Assembly (NCBI GenBank): GCA_037501455.1
Contig: CM074856.1
Coordinates: 89,168,001-89,232,000, forward strand
DNA: 64,000 bases
Origin: Lantana camara
Lineage: Eukaryota > Streptophyta > Magnoliopsida > Lamiales > Verbenaceae
Direction: 5' to 3'
Below, one piece after another: positions 55,549 to 64,000 of this stretch. The notes beneath the pieces are model-generated. The model made no database searches. It was given only the letters and a program-made list of their open reading frames with translations, and was not told the origin of the DNA. Position numbers and translations under genes: made by a program. Numbering within the stretch: position 1 is the first letter of the stretch; every line of letters starts with the position of its first letter.

Positions 55549-56596
55549 TTCAATTGTAGAGAATCACAGAACTACAACATAAATGGAAAAACAGAGAAAT
55601 CATGAGTGTCACGGCCCGGGTCCGCGGGCCCATTGGGCACGAGCGCAAGTCTCCAAACCCACCGAGTATAACCTGAAATTTGGCCTAAACCACTGCCCAA
55701 AAGGGATATCCATTGGTTATATTTGGACTCTTTAACTTATATACTAAAATTAATTCTCATATTTTCCCGATGTGGGATAGCGGTGTCACAATGAGCATGC
55801 TGAATAATAACGATTACATATCATCAAGGCCTTTAGAAATATGTTCGCCCACTGTTTTTAGAAAGTCTAGAAATCCCAATGACTTTAGAAGGAACTTATT
55901 TTCCCAATGGGTACTAGGATCCCAAGCATTCTTAGTTTTGGACCCACGACTCGTGAGACATCCAAAGGTCTAAGAATCTTTATATGGGTACGAATTACCG
56001 ATTTCATCCCCATGGAATTCCTAGTAATCTTTTTGCATCATTAATCTTTCAATCATGGACCCACAACTAGTGAGATATCCATATCTACTTTAGTGTTGAG
56101 CAGGACCCATCAATCATAAGATCTCAACCAAACATAGTCCGGAACGACCACGACTCATGAGATATCGCCTATTCTAAAATGGTCAAGAAATATTAATTAT
56201 TTAAAATAATTAATTAGGAAACTAAGAGTTAATTAGCTACACTAATTACCCCATGACTCGTGAGACAGCAATTAGTTTCACTTATTAAGTCCTAAATCCT
56301 ATTGATGGAATGCTAGGAATTTTATTACCGTGATAAAACACCTATTTATTCGAATTTTGCTCAATATTTAAATGGGATTTTCGAATAACATCACCAACAT
56401 ATAATGTTATCCACATTTTAATTGTCTTGTTTAATGCAGTTTCACATAAGTGCATCATAGAAGCAATTAGCAGATAACATGTCCTAGCATGATACTAATT
56501 ATGAGATGATCATGGGTATCCTATCTTATGTGTGATTTTGGGAGCCACTCCAAAATCACTAGTTCTAACATTCATGCCACATAAGACAATTCATAT
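55549..56596 (-). other. Copia 5' leader, non-coding
   Basis: Between gag and the right LTR. It contains the TRIM-like insertion 55607-55790, and repeated 'acccac.actcgtgaga' words at 55941, 56046, 56149 and 56253. No open frame. No initiator-Met primer-binding site was seen beside 56597. Confidence 0.6.
55607..55790. mobile_element. 184-bp TRIM-like element or its solo LTR
   Basis: TGTCACGGCCC...CGGTGTCACA with a perfect 5-bp duplication ATGAG (55602-55606 and 55791-55795). TG...CA ends and 5-bp duplication fit an LTR. It includes the 'cccgatgtgggat' word common in small plant LTR elements and a GC palindrome near its start. No coding capacity. Confidence 0.85.
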
Positions 56597-56974
56597 TGTT
56601 GGAAAATACGAAAGAGTTGAGCAGCGGAAGTTTAAAATTTTCCACAAGTTTAATCGTTGTATTCTAATTTTCATACTGTAACGTTGGGAATAACAAGAAA
56701 CTCATTTTAATTGAAGTTTTCTTGTGATATTGTTACCGCCTAACAAACACCCTTCAAGCGGAAAGTCCCTCGAACGGCCTTCGAATCAGACTCTAAAGTA
56801 GAATCCCTCCAAAGCGTACCCACACCAGACCTAGAATACGATCAAGCGAGTGAGAATGCTAGTTTTATGGCTTGTGTTAAGGCTAGGAAAATTTTTGCTT
56901 TTTAACTTTTCTTTAGGTTTTTCTCAAAAAAATTAACACTTCATGAGTGTTGGTCTAAAGAATAAGAGAAGCCC
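56597..56974 (-). repeat. Copia right LTR, first 378 bp
   Basis: Starts TGTTGGAAAATACGAAAG and follows the left LTR, with an extra ~60 bp near 56870-56930. It is cut at 56974, where the next element begins with TGTAACAGCC; AGCCC (56970-56974) is the expected left target duplication of that element. Confidence 0.88.
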
Positions 56975-58447
56975 TGTAACAGCCGTACTCAGGGCCAAGT
57001 CGAGAGAGGTAAGTAAAGGGTTACTCAGGAAGCGTTTATAACCTCGATCCCTATTAATTCTCTTCATGCATTGCATTTTATGTGACTTATGTGCTTTTAT
57101 GTGCTATAATTTAATTAAATGTTCGTAGATTTAATTATTTCCTCTATTTAGCTTGTACCTCGAAACTCTTTTCATAAAATCCTAGAAATCTAGTATTCAT
57201 TCCCTTCTAGCACCGAAAACCCCTTCATATGCTTCAAAACCCATTGCTACAGTTTTAGGTTGAAAATTATAAAAATACCCCTAACGCCCTAGAATTTTCC
57301 TACAATCTCCGAAATAATTTTCCTATCCGATATTATAGTCAAAACGATCATTGAATTATTTTATGAATTTTCATACATTTACCAAAACTCGATTCCACCC
57401 ATAGCATATTTTATAAATATTTTCCTTTTCAAAAATTATCATTTTATTTTAAACAATTAGCTTTCATTCGATATTCGAAATTTTACTCAAAACGTTCCTA
57501 AAATTTTTCTCTAAAATATGATGATTTTTGCAACCGTCAAACTTCGTCATAGCTACGTTTATATAATTTTCTTATGATTTTCATCATCTTTAATATTCAT
57601 AATTTATAAACGAGAACTCTAAATATTCCACATTTATAATCAAAACGAAGCTTATTTTTCACGCGTTCTTCCATTAATTTACTACTTCAAGGTTTCACCT
57701 CTCGACTCTTGAGTGAATTTTATACCATTTTATATTTATTTTTATTCCACATAAACCTTCTAGAAAGTTTAAATAAATGGACATATTTTCCCCACATTTC
57801 CTATCTAATTACCAAGCATATGTCTAAAATATAATTCATCCACATTACCTAAGTAGCAACCAAGCATTTGTCTAGGATATAAAGCTTCCACATTTCCCTT
57901 AAACTCTTAGAAATTGCATAAAAGCCCCTCATGACTACCTATAAATACCCCCTCAAGCATCATTCATAACTCACAAATTAACACAAAAATCACTCTCTCT
58001 CCCCCCTAAACCTTACGACATTCCCTCTCTCTCTCTACAAGGTGAGTTTTTCTTTTATTATTTCATGCTTTACATTATGTTCTTAGTATAATAATAATAG
58101 TACCATGTCTAGGATTAATTAAATTATGCTTTAGGAATTTTATTTTATGAAATATGTGCATATTTGTTAGTTTTAAATACAATGTGTGTACATTATGAAA
58201 TTTTATTTAATTAAATACATGAATTATGATATGATATCATGTGAGTATGTATTTAAATGATTATGATCTTGTTTGATTAAATTCATGCCTAGAATAATTT
58301 ATTTAGAATTATTTTTCATAGAGAATTTATATATTTTGCTATATTATGCTTCAATCTTATGTTATAAATATGAATATGATTGGACATGTTACACACCCTC
58401 TTTGAATATTCAAATAAGCTCAAGAACATGTTCTTAATGTTCTTGGA

Positions 58448-58498
58448 TGTGTGTGTGTGTGTGTGTGTGTGGCGTGACTAGCGTGTGTGTGTGTGTGA
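58448..58498 (+). repeat. (TG)n microsatellite, interrupted
   Basis: About 11 and 7 TG units around 'gcgtgactagc', within the gypsy 5' LTR. Confidence 0.9.
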
Positions 58499-59674
58499 AT
58501 TTGATTTTGTGTTATAAAGTGTCTAATGTTAGGAATAGTACCGTAGAAAGCCGATTGTATATCCGCTTTGTGCTTTTCCTTATTGTAATCATAGACAATC
58601 TTTGAATGAAATAACAATTGAGGCAACACTTCTTTATATGCTCTTGTTTGGTATGCGTTTACTTTATCTGTGCATGTATAAGAACTCCCCTAATCCTAAT
58701 GACTTTAGGACTCTACCATTTAGGTGAAATGGTTCATGAAACGAGCCCTATATCACATAAGTCATGATTAGTAAAATACTCCAAGCCGATGAGTCCTATC
58801 GGCAATGGGAGTGTCAACCTGACTCCTCTAAGGCTTGCTTGTGGGATCACGCCCTTAAGAAGGACCACCTTGTTTCATGGAGGTACAAAGTGTATAGTTG
58901 ATACGTGCGTGATACATGAGGGTGCTTACTTCAATAAGTAAGTTCACTGAGGTGCCCCGTGTGAGAACATTCCTAAATGGGAAAGGAAGTTTCTATTTCA
59001 GGAAATAGAAACTTCCAGATTAGGAAATATCTCACGAGTCATTGATGTGATTAATTGATTCTTAAGACTTGAGGTTCCTTGTCACTTTATGAGTTAACTC
59101 TGTAGTCTTAGGTATAAGCTTTAAAGGGTGTCGCCTTAGACAACTGATTCAAGGCTTATGTTGGGGCTGCACAAGTGATTCATGAAAGTGAATGAGAATC
59201 AAGAAAGGACCTATACTTGCATTTGCAAGGTGATCTCTTATTGTGTAAGTCATTCATATGCCATATGGAGTCCTTGGCCAAGGCAGTAGATCAAGATATC
59301 AAGAAAAGGGTTTCTTGGATTGAGATCAAATGGATATGAAATGCACTTAGCTTTAAGACCGGATTATTAGGGTTCTGATTATTCCCTTACCCTAGATCTT
59401 GGTTGAGAGATAGTAAGTAAGAGGATTGTATCTCACATGAATCAATGACTTAAAGGTTCTGTCGAATCCGAACATTCCAATTCAGCTAGGGGTTAAACAC
59501 CTGTTGCTAGACTATGGTCGTTTAATCTATGGACTGATTAATTAATTAGTGAATTAATTAATTAGGTTCACTGCTAATTGAATTGAGAACCTAGAGGGTC
59601 ACACACAACAACTTGGTTACATGAGTTGAGGCTTTAAAATGATTAAACGAGTTAATCGGGCCGAGAGGGTTCCA

Positions 59675-59740
59675 CACGTGTGAAACCACACGTGTGGGTC
59701 ACGTGAGTGACACGTGTCTGTATGACACGTGTCTCACGTG
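59675..59740. promoter_or_regulatory. Cluster of six CACGTG G-boxes
   Basis: CACGTG at 59675, 59689, 59700, 59711, 59726 and 59735, most as ACACGTGT or TCACGTGA. G-boxes bind plant bZIP and bHLH factors, including abscisic-acid and light regulators. The related copia LTR at 31491-32226 has only one (31969). Confidence 0.8.
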
Positions 59741-60074
59741 AAAATATATATATTATATATATTAAATAATTAATTTGTTAATTATTTAATAGACTTTGGT
59801 TTAATTTTGATTTAAAAAGAAAGTCTTATTTTGGAGAAAAATAATCTAGTTAATTAATTACGAATTAATTAATTAGATAAAATAAATTATTTATTTTAAA
59901 TAAATAAAGTATAAGATTATCCAAAAATAGTTTGGATATTTTAGCTCTCTTAAAAGTTGACTTGGGTTAGAATTCAAAGTCAAAGTTGGAAAATACTTGA
60001 TGATCAAGTAATAGGAGAGAGAGACCAAAAACCCTAGCCCATAAGGACTAGGATTTTTGGCCAACCCTCCTTCC

Positions 60075-60100
60075 TATATATAGGGGAGCTCGAGCTCCCC
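60075..60100 (+). promoter_or_regulatory. TATA box followed by an 18-bp perfect palindrome
   Basis: TATATATA (60075-60082) then GGGGAGCTCGAGCTCCCC (60083-60100). Transcription would start close to the right end of the palindrome. Confidence 0.65.
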
Positions 60101-62085
60101 TTGAGGCTAATTGATGATCTTCTTTTGGTTCATGTGTTGAACACCATCCTTTCTCCAAGATAAATTAAACCCTAGGTTAAGCCTAAACACTAACTAGAGA
60201 ACTAGCATCCTTACAAGTTAGATTGTAGTCAAGTTGGTGGACTATCTCTAGAGAGCTTCAAGTTAGAAGTTTGAAGATTCGAGCTTTAACAAGGAGAGGT
60301 GATCAAGCCGCGAGAAGAGCGTTCTTGGGTGGCTTGAAACGCTTCAAGAAAGTTAATTAAGAAAGTAAGTTTCTAATCCCTACGAATTTGGTTACACGAT
60401 TGCGAGTCCTAGATCCTTTTGTTGGAATTTTTTTTTTAAATTCGCTGCTTTCTGATTCGTGTTTTCCAACATTTAATTCATAAGAAATTGAATAGTAAAT
60501 GTTTTCAATAGTAATTTTGATTTTTTGGTCAACTTTAATTCAAATAATTTCGAAATTATTTTAAAAATAATTATAAAATAGGTTTTGGAATTTTTAAAGA
60601 AAGATTTTTCCCGAATTTTCCAAAAAATCGGTAAACTATGTAATATTTTCAAAAGATAACCTACATTATCAAATTAAACCTTAAATTTCATTACAAATCT
60701 TACAATAAGAATTATAATATAGTTAATAAATATTTGAATAGTTAAAGATCCCATAAACCCTGAATTTATTAATTAAACAGGTGAATTTAGGGTTTACCGG
60801 GAAATCTTTAACATATTACATAATATGTACCTTCTATAATTATTTCGTTATGATATTACGTGCAATTAGATTAGTTAGGAACTAAGAACATAGTTCTAAG
60901 TCGACAGTAGTTATTACTTTCAGGCGACCATAAGATCGAAGAGTGGAATCCTCACAATTCCACCTAAATCTCGGTACTCGGTGAGGGTTTAAATCCTTTC
61001 AACTGAAATCATGATAAAATATTTTAATTTAATTCCTTGAATTTCTTTTCAAACTATTATCCCTTTTATGGGAAAATAATTATAATATTGTTCAAAATTC
61101 ATATATTTACCCGGAAAGTACTCAGTACTTTCTCCCGGTAAATATTCTCGTTTTGCAAGTAAAATTATTATTTTCTTATGGGCCCGGTGGTCTTAGTAGA
61201 AGTAGTAGTCCAGGAGGCATGGGCCGAGGTCTACTATTATACCAACCGCCAACTAGATCTTGATGATGGTTTAACAGGAGGTTGGTTATTCCACATCAAG
61301 TGACGGGAAAAGGTACGTCCCTCCCACAATCTTGTTCATCGTCACTAGGGTTTGCTCCCCTACGTGACACTAAGGGGTGAAGGTTGGAATTCTCGTATTT
61401 GCTTTATTAAGTACCGACACCTTGATCAGTGTCGTTACTATTTTCTCGAGTTTTAAGGAGTTAAGGTTGGAGAAGCCTAGCTTGCGGGCATCAAAATCAT
61501 TTCTTCAAAACGGTTCATAAGTTTTCTAAAGTATAACCTATATTACCCCTACTCCTACTGTTTTAAACTAATATGAACCGGATATTATTGTTATATAATT
61601 ATTTGTTACTATATTGTATATTTTGAACCAAGATTTTCTTGGTCAAAAGATTTCAAAAGAAAACCTTACTTATAATCATAAACCTCAAACCCCCATCACT
61701 TAGTCATTTTGACTAACCCTCTTACTCTTTTAATTCATGATTTTAGGAATCTACACATCGACGCCTTAGAGGTAACTTGAAGCTTTAAGGTGTCACATTT
61801 CAATTACTTAGGATGATCACGAGTGCATGTACATCTTTCAATAAGCACTCTCCTGTGAAGTTAGATCTATCGCTGTAATTACTTATCCAACTTAATAATA
61901 TGTGTTTCGTTATATATTGTCCCCTTTTATTGCTCGAATTTATTTTCCGTTGCGTTTAAATTTCATACTCTGGTATTGTAAAGTCTTGTCCGTTCGTTGG
62001 AGTATTTCTCGAGTGCTAGGTCTCACATCCACTCGGGAAGTACAACGGTGCGGGGTTGTAGTGTTAAGGGGCGCTACAGCTAAGG

Positions 62086-62097
62086 TGGTATCAGAGC
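62086..62097 (+). other. Primer-binding site of the long-LTR gypsy element
   Basis: TGGTATCAGAGC, 7 bp after the LTR end, complementary to initiator tRNA-Met. Confidence 0.92.
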
Positions 62098-62203
62098 GTC
62101 AGGTTTAGATAGAGACAACTTAACTTAAACATTAGGTAGAGAAAGTATTTCACTGTAATCTCTTCGCTTTAATAATTTGTAAAGTGTTTTTCTTATAGTA
62201 AAA

Positions 62204-62953
62204 ATGGCTGGCTACGGTGAGCTTCCATATTCTGACAACATAGAGTGGCTTGTTCAGTACGAGCCTCCTAGGACCTTAGTTGTTACTCATAGTGGGGGCC
62301 CTAGATACTATCCCTAGCAGAGGATTAGACAGCATAGTCAGGATCCGCATCAGGAGGCCTTTCCCGGATATGCTTATCCGAACCGAGCAGTCCATATATT
62401 AGAGACCGAGAGAGATGCTTACTTCTATGAGTATCGGAGGACTGGTGAGTACCGACTGGAGGCTAATAGAAATAGGGAAATGGTTAGGCAGACGGCAGTG
62501 GATCGTGATCATGCTCGAGACCAGTTAGCCGCATCTCTGATTACTATTTCTCAGTTGGCATCACGCATAGCTGAGCTCGAGGAGGATGTGGTGAGTTTGA
62601 CTTTGGATCGTGAGGCTTCTATTGTGATCCACGATCAGTATCAGGCCCAGATGAGTGGCCGCTTAGAGGACACACTTCACCTGAATGACACTCAGGTTAT
62701 GGAGCAGGTTCTGGAGATGCAGCCCATAGTAGCCCAGTCCAGAGACAGTGAGGCTTCAGAGGCTATAGTCCATTCTGACGAGGAGGAGGAGGAGCCCCAG
62801 CAGGTTGGAGAGATCGCCGAGGGTACTGACAGATTGTAGGTTATTCCCGAGGAGGAGGACAGTGTTGAGCCTAGCGAGGAGTGGAGTCCTATTAGGGTTC
62901 CAGATTCAGATGATACAGTTGACCTTGAGGCAGATTGTACTGGAGAGGATTGA
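62204..62953 (+). pseudogene. Extra ORF upstream of gag, coiled coil
   Basis: ATG 62204 follows an acceptor-like site. One frame of 250 codons runs to TGA at 62953 with TAG at 62315 and 62837. The N-terminus is MAGYGELPYSDNIEWLVQYE; about 62480-62640 is an alpha-helical heptad-like stretch (QLAASLITISQLASRIAELE) and the C-terminal third is very acidic (Glu/Asp runs). I do not recognise a named domain. Its position between primer-binding site and gag recalls extra ORFs known in some plant gypsy elements. With two stops it is probably inactive here. Confidence 0.65.
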
Positions 62954-63257
62954 GTTCAAATCGGGGGATACAGTATATAGGATAGTTACCTGGGGGTATG
63001 TATATAGCAGCCAGTGGAGACACTCCCCATTTTTGCAACAGTACATAGTAGCAGCAACGGACAGTAGCAGCTTTGACTTACTAGTGGTGACAATACTTGT
63101 AGGGTGTAACTCGAGGTAGATCGGGTCCACCCCCTCTTTTTGCTTTTACTTTTGTAGCTCTTGAAGCATATTAATCTTGATGCATATATATATATATATA
63201 TGACACATTTTGACCATTTTACACTGTTATTTCATGTTGCTTTACATTTCTTGCATC
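62954..63257 (+). other. Spacer between extra ORF and gag
   Basis: No coding signal; (TA)n at 63186-63202. Confidence 0.5.
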
Positions 63258-64000
63258 ATGAGTCTTAGAGTCGCTTCAAGATACCAGCAGGACCGTGAGT
63301 ACTAATGTTATTTCTTTCTGTACTTTATGCTTGATGATTCATATTATTTGAAGATTATGGTTCTGTAATAATCTCTGAAACACTCTTACCCCACATGCAT
63401 TATGTTTCCTATGTGATTGTGATTTCAGCATTCATAATGCTTCTACGAAGAACATTACGAAACAACTCACCATCGCCACAAGACCCACCAGGACACCCAG
63501 AACTTGTAGAAGCCTTAAGGCAGTTTGTTCGAACCTGTACACCTGGGAATAACCCTACGAACGAACGATCCTTAGAAAGGTTTCTCCGAATGAATCCCCC
63601 AAAATTCTTTGGAGTACCTAACGACCTGAAGGCTGAAAACTGGATAGCCAGTTTAGAAAAGATTTATGAGGCTATGGATATATTTCCCGAGGAACGGGAA
63701 CGAGTGCAGTACGCAGCCTTCCTCTTAGAAGGACCCGCTTTGAGTTGGTGGAAGCACGTCCAGCTAACCTGGATAGAAGACCAGACTGATTACAGTTGGG
63801 CGGAATTTGTAAAGGAGTTTCAGAATAAATATATTCCTCAAGTGATAAGGGATACTCGAGAGGCTGAATTCATGAATTTAACTCAGGGATATATGTCAGT
63901 GGCTGAATACGAGGCAAAGTTTGTGAGACTAATTCAGTATGCTCCACACATTCTGAATGATGAACTACGAAAGACCAAGCGATTCATTGATGGACTCAAG
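63258..64000 (+). CDS. Gypsy gag, partial (continues beyond window), probable intron near start
   Basis: An open frame from ATG 63437 runs to the last base of the window (188 codons) without a stop. Gag motifs: PPKFFGVPNDLKAENWIASL, FLLEGPALSWWKHV, WAEFVKEFQNKYIPQ, FMNLTQGYMSVAEYEAKFVR, ending FIDGLK. Upstream, ATG 63258 gives 12 codons to 63294, followed by GTGAGT; with TTTCAG at 63423-63428 a 134-bp intron (63295-63428) would join it in frame to the gag frame 8 bp before ATG 63437. I therefore give 63258 as possible start; 63437 is the conservative one. The protein is the structural polyprotein of the retrotransposon particle. Confidence 0.8.

Larger units (their letters stand above)
20557..56974 (-). 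mobile_element. Ty1/copia retrotransposon, host of the nested stack
   Basis: Left LTR pieces 20557-20745, 31491-32226 and 46944-47845 join to about 1.83 kb, TGTTGG...TTAACA on the plus strand. The internal region is 47846-56596 (about 4.7 kb after removing insertions at 48539-52372 and 55607-55790). The right LTR starts at 56597 and is broken at 56974 by another element; its end lies outside the window. Gag, zinc knuckle, protease, integrase, RT and RNase H follow in copia order on the minus strand, each with stops or frameshifts. I did not find a standard tRNA-Met primer-binding site next to the right LTR. The two LTRs differ by indels (one about 60 bp) and many substitutions, so this is the oldest layer here. 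Confidence 0.88.
58527..60471 (+). mobile_element. Solo copia LTR (1945 bp)
   Basis: TGTTAGGAATAG...GTTTTCCAACA, homologous to the big copia LTR read on the minus strand (ends CCAACA, start TGTTAAGAATAG). Flanks TCTAA (58522-58526) and TTTAA (60472-60476) are a duplication with one change. It carries six G-boxes (59675-59740), a TATA box (60075-60082) and an 18-bp palindrome (60083-60100), so the promoter reads rightward. Confidence 0.88.
56975..62078 (+). repeat. 5' LTR of the long-LTR gypsy element
   Basis: TGTAACAGCC...GGGCGCTACA. A splice-donor-like CTACAAG|GTGAGT is at 58035-58047, after a CT-rich leader. The acceptor-like TTCTTATAG at 62191-62199 just before ATG 62204 would make a leader intron. 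I see no paired-palindrome array here. Confidence 0.85.
56975..64000 (+). mobile_element. Long-LTR Ty3/gypsy element (chromovirus/Tekay-like), right side outside window
   Basis: 5' LTR 56975-62078 (about 3.15 kb without the nested solo LTR), primer-binding site 62086-62097, an extra upstream ORF (62204-62953) and gag running off the window. The gag type and long LTR suggest a Tekay-like element; pol is not visible, so lineage is tentative. Confidence 0.85.

Noticed and set aside
55607..55790. Cassandra-type TRIM with 5S rRNA promoter
   Set aside because: No 5S-like internal promoter sequence is visible in the element.

Overview
This window is a plant nuclear genome segment, almost certainly from a eudicot. 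It holds two intron-containing host genes of plant families, and most of the rest is nested LTR retrotransposons with AT-rich spacers. No bacterial, organellar or rRNA/tRNA gene features were seen. All calls come from reading the sequence alone.

Layout. (1) 1-3599: a long TGTAAC...GTTACA LTR (minus orientation, cut by the window edge) sitting inside a related LTR in plus orientation. (2) 3600-4218: gene upstream region with a 25-nt G run and a 259-bp MITE with a 9-bp target duplication. (3) 4219-13781: a ten-exon gene for a 374-residue ubiquitin-like + leucine-rich-repeat protein (the plant family typified by Arabidopsis At2g30105). Intron 3 has a ~186-bp tandem repeat. Intron 6 has a deleted copia element and a Mutator-type MITE. 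(4) 13782-17311: intergenic, with remnants of a chromodomain retrotransposon and a copia LTR. (5) 17312-18837: a two-exon MFS polyol/monosaccharide transporter (476 residues). (6) 18838-20556: AT-rich spacer with a second copy of the MITE family.

(7) 20557 to the right edge is one nested stack. The base layer is a Ty1/copia element read on the minus strand (20557 to beyond 56974). Its left LTR is split by (a) a gag-only element present as LTR-internal-LTR-internal-LTR (20746-31485, one AGAAG duplication around the whole array) and (b) a Tat-type Ty3/gypsy element (32227-46938). The Tat element has an intron-containing gene on its opposite strand, and its own left LTR is interrupted by a solo LTR (32466-35359). 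The copia pol region is cut by another solo LTR (48539-52372), its leader by a 184-bp TRIM-like element (55607-55790), and its right LTR by a long-LTR gypsy element (56975 to edge). That last LTR carries a solo copia LTR (58527-60471). Target duplications support most of these junctions.

Most notable observation: three LTR families of the same broad class (1-2414 and 20746-31485; 32466-35359; 48539-52372) each carry GC-rich 15-20-bp palindromes arranged as PAIRS 32 bp apart (34 bp in one family) with about 46-69 bp between pairs. The palindrome sequence differs completely between families, so the spacing is kept while the sequence is not. The pairs lie downstream of a candidate splice donor, so they may fall in a leader intron. 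I know of no description of this architecture.
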